Shown: in pieces, positions 33,206 to 42,421 of the stretch
How positions within the stretch are numbered: position 1 is the stretch's first letter
How the letters are laid out: each line of letters begins with the position of its first letter
DNA from: Collinsella aerofaciens
Lineage (GTDB): Bacteria; Actinomycetota; Coriobacteriia; Coriobacteriales; Coriobacteriaceae
NCBI RefSeq assembly: GCF_901212495.1
Contig: NZ_CAAKNY010000084.1
Span: forward strand, 52,110 to 116,109
Length of the DNA: 64,000 nucleotides
Direction of reading: 5' to 3'
The notes under the pieces: generated by a model
Database searches by the model: none
What the model was told of the DNA's origin: nothing
What the model saw: only the letters and a program-made list of their open reading frames with translations
Translations under genes and position numbers: made by a program

Positions 33206-35698
33206 ATGGAATCGTTGTACCGAAAGTATCGCCCGCTCACCTTCGACTCCGTGGTGGGCCAGCAGCATATCGTCTCGACGCTCGAGCACGCCATCACCGA
33301 GGGACGCCTGTCCCACGCCTACCTGTTCTGCGGACCGCGCGGCACGGGCAAGACCACCATGGCGCGTATCCTCGCCAAGGCGCTGCTGTGCCGCAATGCC
33401 GAGGCGGCGCGCGCCGAGGGTGCAAGCGGCTGCATGCCCGACGGTACTTGCGAGGAGTGCGAGCTCATCGCCGAGGGCAACCACCCGGATGTCTACGAGC
33501 TCGATGCCGCAAGCCGTACCGGCGTAGACAACGTGCGTGAGGAGATCATCAACTCCGTTAACTTTGCCCCGGTGCGTGGCAAGTACAAGATCTATATCAT
33601 CGACGAGGTCCACATGCTCACGACGGCGGCGTTCAACGCGCTACTCAAGACGCTCGAGGAGCCGCCGGCGCACGTGATCTTTGTGCTGTGCACCACCGAC
33701 CCGCAAAAGATTCTGGAGACCATCCTCTCGCGCTGCCAGCGCTTCGATTTCCACCGCATCGGTAACGAGGATATCGAGCATCGCCTGGCATACGTGTGCG
33801 AGCAGGAGGGCTTCGATTACGATGACGAGGCGCTTGCCATCGTGGCACGCCATGCCAAGGGCGGCATGCGCGACGCGTTGTCCACGCTGGAGCAGCTGAG
33901 CGTCTTTGGCAACGGTTCTGTGCATGCGGACGATGCCCGCTCGCTTTTGGGTGAGGTTTCGGACCAGATCCTGGGCGAGTTTTCCCGCGCCATTGCCGAT
34001 TGCGATGTTGCCGAGCTCTATGGGCTGATTCGCGCGCAGGTCGAGGGAGGCAATGACCTGCTGGAGCTGACGCGCGACCTGGTGGCGCATGTGCGTGACG
34101 TGTACGTTGCCTGCGTTGCCGGTGCCCGTGCCGAGCTGTTTGAGGGCGGCTCCGAGCAGGCCGAGACGCTTGCTGCCGAGGCCGCTGCCTTTGGCGAGCA
34201 TCCTGCCGATCGTTTGGCTCGCGTTCTGACGGTGCTCGACGATGCCGCCTTGGAGATGAGGGGTGCGAGCGACGTGCGCCTGGTGCTCGAGATCGCCTGC
34301 ACCCGCCTGACGCGTCCCGAGGCCGATTTAACGATTGAAGCTTTGGCCGAGCGTGTGGCACGCCTGGAGGCCATGGTTGCCAACGGCGCCGTGCCGGCGA
34401 GCGTGGCTGCTGCTCAGGCTGCCGCGCCTGCAGCATCCGTACCCGTTGCTGCCCAGCAGCCGACGCTGATCTCGGGTGCCCGTGCTGCCACTCCGGCGGC
34501 ATCCACTGCCCCCGCTGCTACGTCCGCGCATCAGGGCGGCATGCCTTGGGACCGCGGCACTGCTGTTCCGGCAGCCCAGCCTGCGCCCAAGTCTACGGCT
34601 CCGGCTCCCGCGTCCAAACCGGTAACGCCTGCACCTCAACCCGTTGCGGCTCCGGCTCCCGCGCCTGCTGCATCGACCGTGCCGGTATCCAAGTCCAATA
34701 CTGCCGCTCAGGTTGCCGCCGCCGGCGCCGCCGAGACCCCCGCGGTCGAGGACGCCGGCGAGCTCCAGCGCAAATGGGCCGAGGTCGTCGAGCGCGTCAA
34801 GGCTCGTCAGGCCTCCTACGCAGGGCTTTTGCTCAACACCCGCGCCACGGCCGACGACGGCTCCAAGCTCACGGTCTCGTTCCCTGCGGGCTCGACCTTT
34901 GCCATCAAGATGCTCGGACGCGCCGACACGCAGTCGGTGGTCCTGCCGACGGTCTGCGCGGTCTTCGGTCGTCGCACCGTCGACTATGTCCTGGATGGGG
35001 GTGGCACGCCGGCTCCTCAACATGAGGAGCATTCTCCATCTGCACGGGCTGCGGTATCTGCGGACCCGCAACCCGTGTCCTCGGCGGCCCCTGTATCCTC
35101 GAGTGCCGGCGCTCCGCAGCAACAAACGGCGCCGGTAGCGACATCGACCCCGTCGGCGCCTAAACCCGCTGCGCCCAAACCGGCTGCCCCGGCGCCTGCG
35201 CCCAAGCCTGTCGCGCCTGCGTCCAAGTCATCCGACCTGGGCAAGGCTCCATGGCTGCGCTCCGACAACCCTGCCGGCGCTCCTGCTACGGGCAAGCTCC
35301 CGACCGAGCCCGCGCCCCGTGCACCCGAGCGCGCGTCCGCTCCCAAGGCTCAGCCCGCTGCGCCGTCTGCACCGTGGGAATCCGAGCAGGTGCCCTACGA
35401 CGACGCTATGGTTGCTGGCTTTGCCGCCGATGCGGGCGGGGACGATCTGCCCCCGTTCGACGCGTCGGCCGCGGCGCCCGCGACCAAACCCGCCGCTGCG
35501 GCTGCGACTCCCGCGCCCGCGACGCCTGCTCCTGCCGGCGACGACGCACCCGCAGCCCTTTGGGAGTCCAACCCCGGCGCGGGCAGCCCCTTCGGCCATC
35601 AGGGCGCAGCCCCGAGCATCCCGCAGACCGAGGACGAGGCCAAAGCCCTCATCCGCAACGTCTTTGGCCAGGCCACCATCTTCAAGCCTGTGGAGTAG
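33206..35698 (+). CDS. dnaX: DNA polymerase III subunits gamma/tau
   Basis: An 830-residue clamp-loader ATPase. It starts MESLYRKYRPLTFDSVVGQ, with Walker A GPRGTGKTT near residue 45, four zinc Cys between about 64 and 85, DEVHML and a sensor arginine region (TILSRCQRF). After about residue 380 there is a long Ala/Pro/Ser-rich region, interrupted by a folded segment near 515-600 (RKWAEVVERVKARQASYAGLL) and ending in a conserved tail. It loads the sliding clamp and joins polymerase cores. GGGGGAG lies before the ATG at 33206; open reading sequence upstream is non-coding. Confidence 0.95.
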   Translation: MESLYRKYRPLTFDSVVGQQHIVSTLEHAITEGRLSHAYLFCGPRGTGKTTMARILAKALLCRNAEAARAEGASGCMPDGTCEECELIAEGNHPDVYELDAASRTGVDNVREEIINSVNFAPVRGKYKIYIIDEVHMLTTAAFNALLKTLEEPPAHVIFVLCTTDPQKILETILSRCQRFDFHRIGNEDIEHRLAYVCEQEGFDYDDEALAIVARHAKGGMRDALSTLEQLSVFGNGSVHADDARSLLGEVSDQILGEFSRAIADCDVAELYGLIRAQVEGGNDLLELTRDLVAHVRDVYVACVAGARAELFEGGSEQAETLAAEAAAFGEHPADRLARVLTVLDDAALEMRGASDVRLVLEIACTRLTRPEADLTIEALAERVARLEAMVANGAVPASVAAAQAAAPAASVPVAAQQPTLISGARAATPAASTAPAATSAHQGGMPWDRGTAVPAAQPAPKSTAPAPASKPVTPAPQPVAAPAPAPAASTVPVSKSNTAAQVAAAGAAETPAVEDAGELQRKWAEVVERVKARQASYAGLLLNTRATADDGSKLTVSFPAGSTFAIKMLGRADTQSVVLPTVCAVFGRRTVDYVLDGGGTPAPQHEEHSPSARAAVSADPQPVSSAAPVSSSAGAPQQQTAPVATSTPSAPKPAAPKPAAPAPAPKPVAPASKSSDLGKAPWLRSDNPAGAPATGKLPTEPAPRAPERASAPKAQPAAPSAPWESEQVPYDDAMVAGFAADAGGDDLPPFDASAAAPATKPAAAAATPAPATPAPAGDDAPAALWESNPGAGSPFGHQGAAPSIPQTEDEAKALIRNVFGQATIFKPVE

Positions 35699-35752
35699 CT
35701 GCGCAGGCGGGTATACTGCTCAAGAAGAGAACCCTTTGAACGGAGCGAGCTT

Positions 35753-36013
35753 ATGATGTGGGAATATGTCCGCCTTGAGGACGATACGCAGGTTTCGTAT
35801 TCCGAAGTCCGGGAGGACAACACGGTGAAGGTTGTTGTGGAGCGCCCGCGCGATTGGGGTTTTGACACGGCGGAGTGTATCTTGCCGGCATTCAATTGGG
35901 TGTCACACGAGGGCTTTAGCGAAGCGGACCTCAAAGAACTCGATGATTTCGTGCGTAACAATGCCCCGCTCATCCTGCGTTTTGCCTACGAAGGCGGACG
36001 AGTCTATGCCTAG
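35753..36013 (+). CDS. Small protein paired with a DUF4160 protein
   Basis: An 86-residue acidic protein that I do not recognise. GGAG lies 7 nt before the ATG and a TATACT box lies upstream at about 35712. Its last codons overlap the next gene by 8 bases (ATGCCTAG), so the two are co-translated. DUF4160 genes are often paired with a small partner (often DUF2442) in arrangements that look like toxin-antitoxin modules; this partner does not show the DUF2442 pattern. Confidence 0.7.
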   Translation: MMWEYVRLEDDTQVSYSEVREDNTVKVVVERPRDWGFDTAECILPAFNWVSHEGFSEADLKELDDFVRNNAPLILRFAYEGGRVYA

Positions 36014-36278
36014 TCTGTTTCGACTCGGGCCGTACATCATCTTCTTCTGGACGGGGGAGAACGGCGAACCTGTCCATGTTCACGTTGCGGTCAAGCGCCC
36101 CACTGCCGAGGCAACCAAGATATGGCTTACTCGCTCCGGCGGGTGCAAGCTGGCCCATAACAAGGGTGACATTCCTGCTCGGGATTTACGCGATATCATG
36201 CAGTTTGTTTCATCTAACCATGCATTGATTTGCAAACGTTGGAAAGAAACAACCGGTGGGCTATCGTTTTATTGCTGA
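36006..36278 (+). CDS. DUF4160 family protein
   Basis: A 90-residue protein starting MPSLFRLGPYIIFFWTGE with the DUF4160 signature of a Pro-Val-His-Val-His motif (EPVHVHVAVKRP). A second part resembles the small helical ending of the family (ARDLRDIMQFVSSNHALIC). DUF4160 proteins have been suggested to belong to toxin-antitoxin-like pairs, but their activity is not established. The start lies inside the end of the preceding gene. Confidence 0.8.
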   Translation: MPSLFRLGPYIIFFWTGENGEPVHVHVAVKRPTAEATKIWLTRSGGCKLAHNKGDIPARDLRDIMQFVSSNHALICKRWKETTGGLSFYC

Positions 36279-36302
36279 GGTTTGCCCGCTGGGCTTAGGC
36301 CT

Positions 36303-36779
36303 CTAGCTCTTTAGGGGCGCCTCGTCCGGGCGCATCTGTATTTCGGACATGTGTAGTGTGGTGCCGCGTATGTTGCATTCGAGCAGGCAGGTACGCGATG
36401 GCCGGCCTAGGATGTTGAGGTCGATACGATACGTCGCATGGCTGTCTGTGTACTCGACTTGCTCGGCGTTGACGGTTGCTCCGATTGCCGAATAGATGCC
36501 TGGCTCGGCATTGACAATCTTGGAGCCCTTTATCTTGACCTTGAACTCTTGGTAGAGGGACGGGCTGTTGTAGTAAACGGTTCGGGTTCCGTCGGCGTAC
36601 TCATCGGTCGCTTCCCATTTGACGACGGGCTGGTCCGAGCTGGCTACCAGCAGTTCTGCTCCAAAGGCTATGGCATGGGTGATGATGACCAGTAATGCCC
36701 AGCCGACAAAGAGATAGAGAACCACATATGCAACGGGGTGTTTTGAGCGGATGTTTTGGAGCGCGTCGGGGGCATTCAT
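36303..36779 (-). CDS. Membrane-anchored hypothetical protein
   Basis: A 158-residue protein with one N-terminal membrane helix (VAYVVLYLFVGWALLVIITHAIAFGAELL) and a soluble outer domain of about 110 residues with two Cys. GGAGG lies 6 nt before the ATG. No family is recognised. It stands alone, convergent with the DUF4160 gene. Confidence 0.65.
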   Translation of the reverse strand: MNAPDALQNIRSKHPVAYVVLYLFVGWALLVIITHAIAFGAELLVASSDQPVVKWEATDEYADGTRTVYYNSPSLYQEFKVKIKGSKIVNAEPGIYSAIGATVNAEQVEYTDSHATYRIDLNILGRPSRTCLLECNIRGTTLHMSEIQMRPDEAPLKS

Positions 36780-36922
36780 GGGGCACCTCCAAATTGCTAT
36801 CTATGACAATTAAATTATACCCCGTCGTCATGAGCGCCACCTCGAGCGGCGATTCGGCATTTTGTTATCTAGCTGGATGCAGAAAATGTCGGGGGCCGGC
36901 CCTGCTAAGTAGATTATAAGAT

Positions 36923-36957
36923 ATTATGCAAGTGTGAATTATTCGACCTTGCATAAT
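36923..36957. promoter_or_regulatory. Inverted repeat before the AAA+ ATPase gene
   Basis: ATTATGCAAG (36923-36932) and CTTGCATAAT (36948-36957) are perfect 10-bp inverted arms separated by 15 bases. A third half site, TGCATAAT, overlaps the ATG at 36971. This fits autoregulation of the ATPase gene; CATAAT could also serve as a -10 box. Confidence 0.5.
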
Positions 36958-36970
36958 TCGGGAGTGCATA

Positions 36971-38377
36971 ATGTTTGTCGGGCGCGAAGCGGAGCTTGCA
37001 AAACTCGAATCCCTTTATGAGCAGCGTTCATTTCAGATGGCCGTTGTGTACGGTCGTCGACGCGTGGGAAAGACGACGCTGATCAACGAGTTCTGCCGCG
37101 GTAAACGGACGCTCTCGTTTACCGCTCTCGAGCAAAGCGATGCCGACAACCTCGCAGATTTCAATCGCGCTATCGCTAGCTTTTTCAATCTTCCCGCATC
37201 GCTTGGCGGATTCTCATCTTGGACTGACGCGCTGTCCTTTATCGCCGATCGAGCACGCGCCGAGCGATTTGTCTTTGTGTTCGACGAGTTTCCCTATGCG
37301 GCGATGCGCAACGAGGCGCTGCCCTCGATTTTCCAGGTTGCCATCGATAGGGCCTTCAAGGAAACGAGCGCCTTTCTTATTCTTTGCGGCAGCAACCAGG
37401 GTTTTATGGAAAGCAGTGTGCTGGGACGCAAAAGTCCCCTGTTTGGTCGGCGCACGGCCCAAATCAAAGTGCACGATCTTGGATTTAAGGACGCCGCCAA
37501 GATGCTTCCGGGCTTGAGCGCTCAAGATGCCTTTAAATTCTATGGCTGCTTTGGCGGCGTTCCATACTATCTGCAGCAGCTGGATTCGAGCGTGGGGCTC
37601 AAAGAGAACCTGGCACGGCTCTACTTTGATCCCATGGGGTTTCTCTATGGTGAGCCGGAGGGCCTGATTCGTCAGGAGTTCCAGGAGCCGGCAATATACA
37701 ACTCGATCTTGCGGGCTGTAGCTGCCGGTGCAAACCGTGCGAAGCAGATTGCCGACCGCGTGGGAATCGCCCAGACAACGCTGCCTCGCTATCTCAAGGC
37801 GTTGGAATCGGTAGGAATCATAGAAAAGGCCGTTCCGTTTGGCGAGAACCCCGAAACAAGCAAGCGCGGAATATATCGACTGTCCGAGCCGTGCTATGCG
37901 TTTTGGTTCCGGTTCGTCATGCCGTATTCGTCCGATATCGAGGCGGGCTTAGGGCAGGCGGTCGTCAACGCGCTTCCAGAAGAGCAACTGAACGAATACC
38001 TGGGCCATCGGTTCGAAGCGTTGTGTGCCGAGTGGATGGTCGAGCGAGCGAAACGGGGCGAGTTGCCAATTCCGGCAACGACGGTGTCGTCGTGGTGGGG
38101 AACAAATCCCGCCAAGCGGGCTCAGGACGATATTGATGTTCTGGCTGCAGATCGGGTTTCAAAGCGCCTAGTTGTTGGAGAGTGCAAATATAGGGAGTCG
38201 TTTGACGAGTCGGCAGAGATTGACGACCTCGAAAGCAAACGAGGCCTAGTAAAGGGGTATGCCGCTTTTCATTTCATGCTGTTCTGCAAACACGATGTGA
38301 GTGCCGCTACAAAAAAGAAGCTCGCCGCGCGCGAAGATTGGCGAATCGTCACGTTGGAGGACATGTATATCGACTGA
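36971..38377 (+). CDS. AAA+ ATPase with DUF234-type C-terminus
   Basis: A 468-residue ATPase of the archaeal-type single-gene family. It has FVGREAELAKLE, Walker A (GRRRVGKTTL), Walker B (FVFVFDEFPYA), a winged-helix middle part (AKQIADRVGIAQTTLPRYLKAL) and a C-terminal DUF234/nuclease-like region (CYAFWFRFV, then DDIDVLAADRVSKRLVVGECKY) with the D...E-x-K pattern of PD-(D/E)XK nucleases. The biological role of these common loner ATPases is unclear. Its promoter carries an inverted repeat. Confidence 0.85.
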   Translation: MFVGREAELAKLESLYEQRSFQMAVVYGRRRVGKTTLINEFCRGKRTLSFTALEQSDADNLADFNRAIASFFNLPASLGGFSSWTDALSFIADRARAERFVFVFDEFPYAAMRNEALPSIFQVAIDRAFKETSAFLILCGSNQGFMESSVLGRKSPLFGRRTAQIKVHDLGFKDAAKMLPGLSAQDAFKFYGCFGGVPYYLQQLDSSVGLKENLARLYFDPMGFLYGEPEGLIRQEFQEPAIYNSILRAVAAGANRAKQIADRVGIAQTTLPRYLKALESVGIIEKAVPFGENPETSKRGIYRLSEPCYAFWFRFVMPYSSDIEAGLGQAVVNALPEEQLNEYLGHRFEALCAEWMVERAKRGELPIPATTVSSWWGTNPAKRAQDDIDVLAADRVSKRLVVGECKYRESFDESAEIDDLESKRGLVKGYAAFHFMLFCKHDVSAATKKKLAAREDWRIVTLEDMYID

Positions 38378-38497
38378 GGTAACACGTCTGCCCCGCTTGC
38401 TGGCCTCGCGCCGTGGTACGATTTTTGAGTTTGAAAGCCCCGCCGCGCTCCGGCTGCCCTTGCAGCTCGTCGCGCGGCCGCACGTAAAGGAGCCATT

Positions 38498-38818
38498 ATG
38501 GCCGGTATGAACATGCAGCAGATGATGAAGCAGGCTCGCAAGATGCAGGAGCAGCTTGCCGCCGCGCAGGAGAATCTCAAGTCCCAGACCGTCGACGCCT
38601 CCGCCGGCGGCGGCATGGTCAAGGTGACCGTTAACGGCGAGATGGAGCTCGTCAACCTCACCATCGATCCCGATGCCCTCGATCCCGAGGATGTCGATAT
38701 GCTGCAGGACATGATCATGGCTGCCGTCAACGAGGCCGTCCGCGGCGTCAACGAGCTCGCCAACAAGCAGATGGGCGCCATCACCGGCGGCCTCAACATC
38801 CCGGGCATGCCGTTCTAA
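38498..38818 (+). CDS. ebfC: YbaB/EbfC family nucleoid-associated protein
   Basis: A 106-residue DNA-binding protein with the typical Met-rich helical start ([18 protein letters not shown]) and the core [25 protein letters not shown]. It forms dimers that coat DNA. AAAGGAG precedes the ATG. It lies 13 bases before recR, the usual dnaX-ybaB-recR grouping, here interrupted by the DUF4160 and ATPase genes. Confidence 0.95.
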   Translation: MAGMNMQQMMKQARKMQEQLAAAQENLKSQTVDASAGGGMVKVTVNGEMELVNLTIDPDALDPEDVDMLQDMIMAAVNEAVRGVNELANKQMGAITGGLNIPGMPF

Positions 38819-38831
38819 GACACGCATATAT

Positions 38832-39428
38832 ATGAGTGCGAATCACAGTCTGCAAAAACTGCTCGATGAGCTGGGTCGTCTGCCGGGCATTGGTCCCAAG
38901 TCGGCCCAGCGCATCGCCTATTACCTGCTCGAGGCCGATGCCGAGGAGGCCCGCCGCCTGGCCGAGGCCATTTTGGAGGTCAAGCAGGAGGTCCACTTTT
39001 GCAGCCGTTGCTTTAACTACGCCACGGCCGACGAGTGCTCCATCTGCCAAGACCCGATGCGCGATACCACTCGCATTTGCGTGGTGGGCGAGCCGCGCGA
39101 CGTCCAGGCAATCGAGCGCACGGGCAGCTACCATGGCCTGTACCATGTGCTGGGCGGCGTGATCAGCCCCATGGACAAGATCGGTCCCGAGCAGCTGCAT
39201 ATCCGCGAGCTGCTGGCGCGCCTGGGCCACGAGGACATCCACGAGGTCATTATCGCCACCAACCCCAACATTGAGGGCGAGACCACGGCGAGCTACCTTG
39301 CTCGCACTATCAAGCCATTGGGCGTTGAGGTATCGCGTCTTGCGAGCGGCCTTCCCGTGGGCGGCGACTTGGAGTATGCCGACGAGCTTACGCTTGGCCG
39401 CGCTATCGAGGCCCGCCGCGCGATCTAG
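38832..39428 (+). CDS. recR: Recombination protein RecR
   Basis: A 198-residue RecR of normal length: a helix-hairpin-helix start ([24 protein letters not shown]), a four-Cys zinc finger (CSRC and CSIC near residues 57-71), a Toprim domain ([14 protein letters not shown], then [11 protein letters not shown]) and the C-terminal [20 protein letters not shown]. It works with RecO in gap repair. No good ribosome site is visible at 38832, so it may be coupled to ebfC. Confidence 0.95.
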   Translation: MSANHSLQKLLDELGRLPGIGPKSAQRIAYYLLEADAEEARRLAEAILEVKQEVHFCSRCFNYATADECSICQDPMRDTTRICVVGEPRDVQAIERTGSYHGLYHVLGGVISPMDKIGPEQLHIRELLARLGHEDIHEVIIATNPNIEGETTASYLARTIKPLGVEVSRLASGLPVGGDLEYADELTLGRAIEARRAI

Positions 39429-39501
39429 CCGGCGTCAGCTCCGCGGCATGTCCCGTCGGCCTGCCGCACGGGGCGCTCATAATTGGGCGCGCGTTCATGC
39501 A

Positions 39502-39587
39502 TTTGTTGTGCAACAAACCTGCTTTTCATCCGCTTATCGCGTGGATGGGTCCGCTCGTACCTCGTATTTGCCCATTCGTTGCGCAAC
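39502..39587. promoter_or_regulatory. Two GTTGYGCAAC palindromes, candidate operators
   Basis: GTTGTGCAAC (39505-39514, extended to 16 bp as TTTGTTG-TG-CAACAAA at 39502-39517) and GTTGCGCAAC (39578-39587) lie 73 bp apart, seven helical turns. The second overlaps a possible -35 (TTGCGC) with a -10 (TACACT) at 39604. They precede the secreted protein/kinase/FHA operon. Confidence 0.5.
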
Positions 39588-39631
39588 CTCTTGGGTTCGC
39601 TGATACACTCAAATGTGGATATGAAAGAATG

Positions 39632-39656
39632 CGCCGCCTTTAAGCGGCGTGTTTTT
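39632..39656 (+). terminator. Terminator in the leader of the secreted-protein operon
   Basis: CGCCGC (39632-39637) pairs with GCGGCG (39644-39649), followed by TGTTTTTG. It lies after the probable promoter and 15 bases before the ATG, so it may act as an attenuator rather than end recR. Confidence 0.6.
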
Positions 39657-39671
39657 GTTGGAGGAGAACGC

Positions 39672-40580
39672 ATGCGGCCCGGGGGCACTCAGACAAAGCA
39701 TGGCGCCGCGGTGCGCATGCGACGCCGGCTGAGCCTGGCGCCCCGGGCGTATGTGCTGCTGTCTTGCTCGCTCGTGCTGGTCATAGCCGGTGTTTCGGCT
39801 TATGGTATGACGGTGCCGTCCATGGTACAGGCGCATGCTGCGCGTGAGCTGCATATTGGGCGCAAGGCCAAAAGCGACTTGGGAACGACAACTGGATATG
39901 CGTGGGCGAGCATGGTCGGGCGCACCGTGTTTGGCGTCGATCCCGCGGACGAGGGCGAGCAGGCGTCCAACGAGGTTACGCTGGCAAACGGCAAAACCAT
40001 CATGCTCACCGACACCAAGGTCATCGCGAAGCTTTCCAACAACAGCGTGGCTTCTGTCGTTAACAAGGCAGAGCAGCAGAAGGGGCAGGATACGCAGCAG
40101 GCTGGTAAGCCCGGCAGCTCGGATGGGTCCGGTTCTGGCACCGGTTCGGCGGGCTCGGACGGCGGTTCCGGTTCGGGCTCCGCCTCTGGCGGTGGATCTT
40201 CGAGTGGTGGCTCGACGGACGGCGGTAACGGCGGCGACACGGGCTCGGGTGGCCTCTCGGCTGCCGAGGAGGAGAGTATCCACAGTTGGCTCGTGACCAA
40301 ATATAACCTACTCGATGGCTATGTCGCCCGCGCCAATAGCGTGGTGTCGACCTATAACGCCACGGGCGACACCGGACCGTGCGACAGCCTGGTCAATGAC
40401 ATGTTTGTCATCCGTGCTGAGTTTGGCCGGCAGACGTTTCCTCCCCAGTCAACGTGGTATCGACAATTCGCCAACCTTTGGGGTTGCTACACAACCCTGT
40501 GTCAATGGGTCGGACATTACGGCGACGATAACGTCGCGCTCAACAACTTCAACACCAATGTGGCGGCGATCGCCCTATGA
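39672..40580 (+). CDS. Anchored secreted protein with Gly/Ser linker
   Basis: A 302-residue protein. A basic N-terminus and one hydrophobic helix (AYVLLSCSLVLVIAGVSAYG, about residues 28-48) direct it across the membrane. Residues about 50-140 include a Thr/Lys-rich segment, followed by a Gly/Ser-rich low-complexity linker (about 150-195). The C-terminal 105 residues form a separate helical domain with two Cys pairs and many aromatics (WLVTKYNLLDGYVARAN). GGAGGAG lies before the ATG. Its stop overlaps the kinase start, so it is likely a substrate, sensor or partner of that kinase. No family recognised. Confidence 0.75.
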   Translation: MRPGGTQTKHGAAVRMRRRLSLAPRAYVLLSCSLVLVIAGVSAYGMTVPSMVQAHAARELHIGRKAKSDLGTTTGYAWASMVGRTVFGVDPADEGEQASNEVTLANGKTIMLTDTKVIAKLSNNSVASVVNKAEQQKGQDTQQAGKPGSSDGSGSGTGSAGSDGGSGSGSASGGGSSSGGSTDGGNGGDTGSGGLSAAEEESIHSWLVTKYNLLDGYVARANSVVSTYNATGDTGPCDSLVNDMFVIRAEFGRQTFPPQSTWYRQFANLWGCYTTLCQWVGHYGDDNVALNNFNTNVAAIAL

Positions 40581-42418
40581 CGAACGACCTCGCTTCTACG
40601 GCAGCCCAGTCGCTCAACCGTGATCCCATGGTGGGCCTGCGCCTGGCACGCGTCGACGGGTTCGAGCCGGCCGTCGCCCTGGGCACGGACGAGCTTCCCG
40701 CCTACCTACGCCGTTTTACGATGCTGTTTGCCGACGACGCCACCATGCGCCGCGGCGGCATCGGCCGCGTGACGCGTGCCGTTAACGTGCAGGGCGAGGT
40801 CGTGGCGCTCAAGCAGCTCATTTTGCCAACGCGCGACGAATTTGATGACGATGTCGCCCACGAGGCGCTGGTCGCCAAGTTCAAGGCAGCGTTTCGCGAA
40901 GAATATGAATGTCATCGTGCCCTTTCGGGCCTTAAGGGCTTTCCCCGCTTATACGGGTGGGGCGAGGTCGACGGCGTGCCCGCGATTGTCATGGAGTGGG
41001 TCGAGGGCGAGACGCTCGCTCGCCTGCGCTCGCGTCTTGCCGTGGACGATGCCGGGCGTCTATCGCCGCTTGTGGCGGCGCGCCTGGGTCGCGACCTGTT
41101 CGATCTGCTCTGCCGCATGGGCTTGGTAGGCGAGGGGTTCGTCCATCGCGATATCTCGCCCGCTAATATTATGGTGCGCACGGCGCGCCTGCCGCTCGAC
41201 CGACAACTTGCCGAAGGCACCTTTGACCTGTGCTTGATCGACTTTGGGTCGTCGCTGGCGCTCGAGCCCGCCTCTGCGGTGGCCGGCACCGGCGGCAAGG
41301 CATCGTTTACCGAGCGCTATGCCACGTTGCGCCGCGCGACGGTGGCCTATGCCCCGCCCGAGATGCTCACCGACGATATCCCCGACCTGCGCATGCTTCG
41401 CATGTCGCCGGCGATCGATGTCTATGCAGCGGCGAGTACGGTCTACGAGCTCATCGCCGGTGTCGCGCCGTACGAAGTGGCGCCGGGTGCGTCGGGTACT
41501 TCGGGCTCGCGCAAAAAGACGCGCGATATCGCCAGCCCTTATCGCCTCAAGATGGATACGCTGCCCGATTATCCCGTCGGCGCCCACGCGCCCGGCTGCA
41601 ACTTGACGCAACTGCTGCGGCGCGAGCCCGATGTGGCACTTGCCGCGGCCGAGCAGGCTCAGCAGCTGGGGCTCGATCCAAATTCCGAGGATCTGCGCGA
41701 TGCGCTGGCGTTTGTCGACGCTCAGCTGTTCGATGTGGTGATGGCCTGCCTGTCCTGCCATCAGGGAGATCGTCCCGAGCCGGCTGCGGTGGAGGCGGCG
41801 CTCTCGGCATTTTGCGACCACTATGCGCAAAATGTCGCCCGCTCGCTTCGTGCCGAGCCGCTCATGCCGTGCCCGATGGAGGTATCGGGGCACACAGCCC
41901 GGCATGCGGTGATGGTTGGTGCGACGGCGGTATGCGGCGTGCTTTGGGCTGCGGTCGTGGTATCAGCGGCGCTGTTGGCGTCGGGCGCCCATGTGACGCT
42001 CGTCGTGGGACCGCTTATGTGGTCCGGGAAGCTGCCGGCCCTGATCGCCGCGCTGGCGTTGGCACCGCCGGGCATGGTGGGCATCGCTGCCGGGGCCTTG
42101 GCGCGCGACCGCCGTGCGGGATTCCTGCAGGGCGTCTTGGCCCTTTCCGCCTGCGAGGTTCCGGCTCTGGCCGCACTCGCATGTGCCGTGTTTTCCCAGC
42201 ATGCCGTGGCGGGTGGCCTGGTGGCCGCCATAATTGCAACCTATGCGCTCACGTGGTTTTTGCTGGCGATGGGGTTTGCCTTTGAGCTTCCCGTCGCGTC
42301 AGCACGACGTGCGAAAATTCCCATGGCAACGCCGCTTGCCGGCGGAGCCGCGGCTGCCCGCGCCTTTGGCGGGCCGGCCGAAGTACTCGACACTATCTCT
42401 GCGACCAAGGAGGGCTAA
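40577..42418 (+). CDS. Ser/Thr protein kinase with C-terminal membrane helices
   Basis: A 613-residue kinase. The kinase domain covers about residues 40-330, with Lys79 (VVALKQLI), the active site FVHRDISPANIMV (Asp192), DFGSS and a long insert in the C-lobe. Three or four hydrophobic helices follow at about 440-580 (AVMVGATAVCGVLWAAVVVSA and later ones), with no outside sensor domain. ATGA overlap with the preceding secreted-protein gene and a 3-base gap to the FHA gene show one operon. It likely phosphorylates a target read by the FHA protein. Confidence 0.88.
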   Translation: MTNDLASTAAQSLNRDPMVGLRLARVDGFEPAVALGTDELPAYLRRFTMLFADDATMRRGGIGRVTRAVNVQGEVVALKQLILPTRDEFDDDVAHEALVAKFKAAFREEYECHRALSGLKGFPRLYGWGEVDGVPAIVMEWVEGETLARLRSRLAVDDAGRLSPLVAARLGRDLFDLLCRMGLVGEGFVHRDISPANIMVRTARLPLDRQLAEGTFDLCLIDFGSSLALEPASAVAGTGGKASFTERYATLRRATVAYAPPEMLTDDIPDLRMLRMSPAIDVYAAASTVYELIAGVAPYEVAPGASGTSGSRKKTRDIASPYRLKMDTLPDYPVGAHAPGCNLTQLLRREPDVALAAAEQAQQLGLDPNSEDLRDALAFVDAQLFDVVMACLSCHQGDRPEPAAVEAALSAFCDHYAQNVARSLRAEPLMPCPMEVSGHTARHAVMVGATAVCGVLWAAVVVSAALLASGAHVTLVVGPLMWSGKLPALIAALALAPPGMVGIAAGALARDRRAGFLQGVLALSACEVPALAALACAVFSQHAVAGGLVAAIIATYALTWFLLAMGFAFELPVASARRAKIPMATPLAGGAAAARAFGGPAEVLDTISATKEG

Positions 42419-42421
42419 GCC

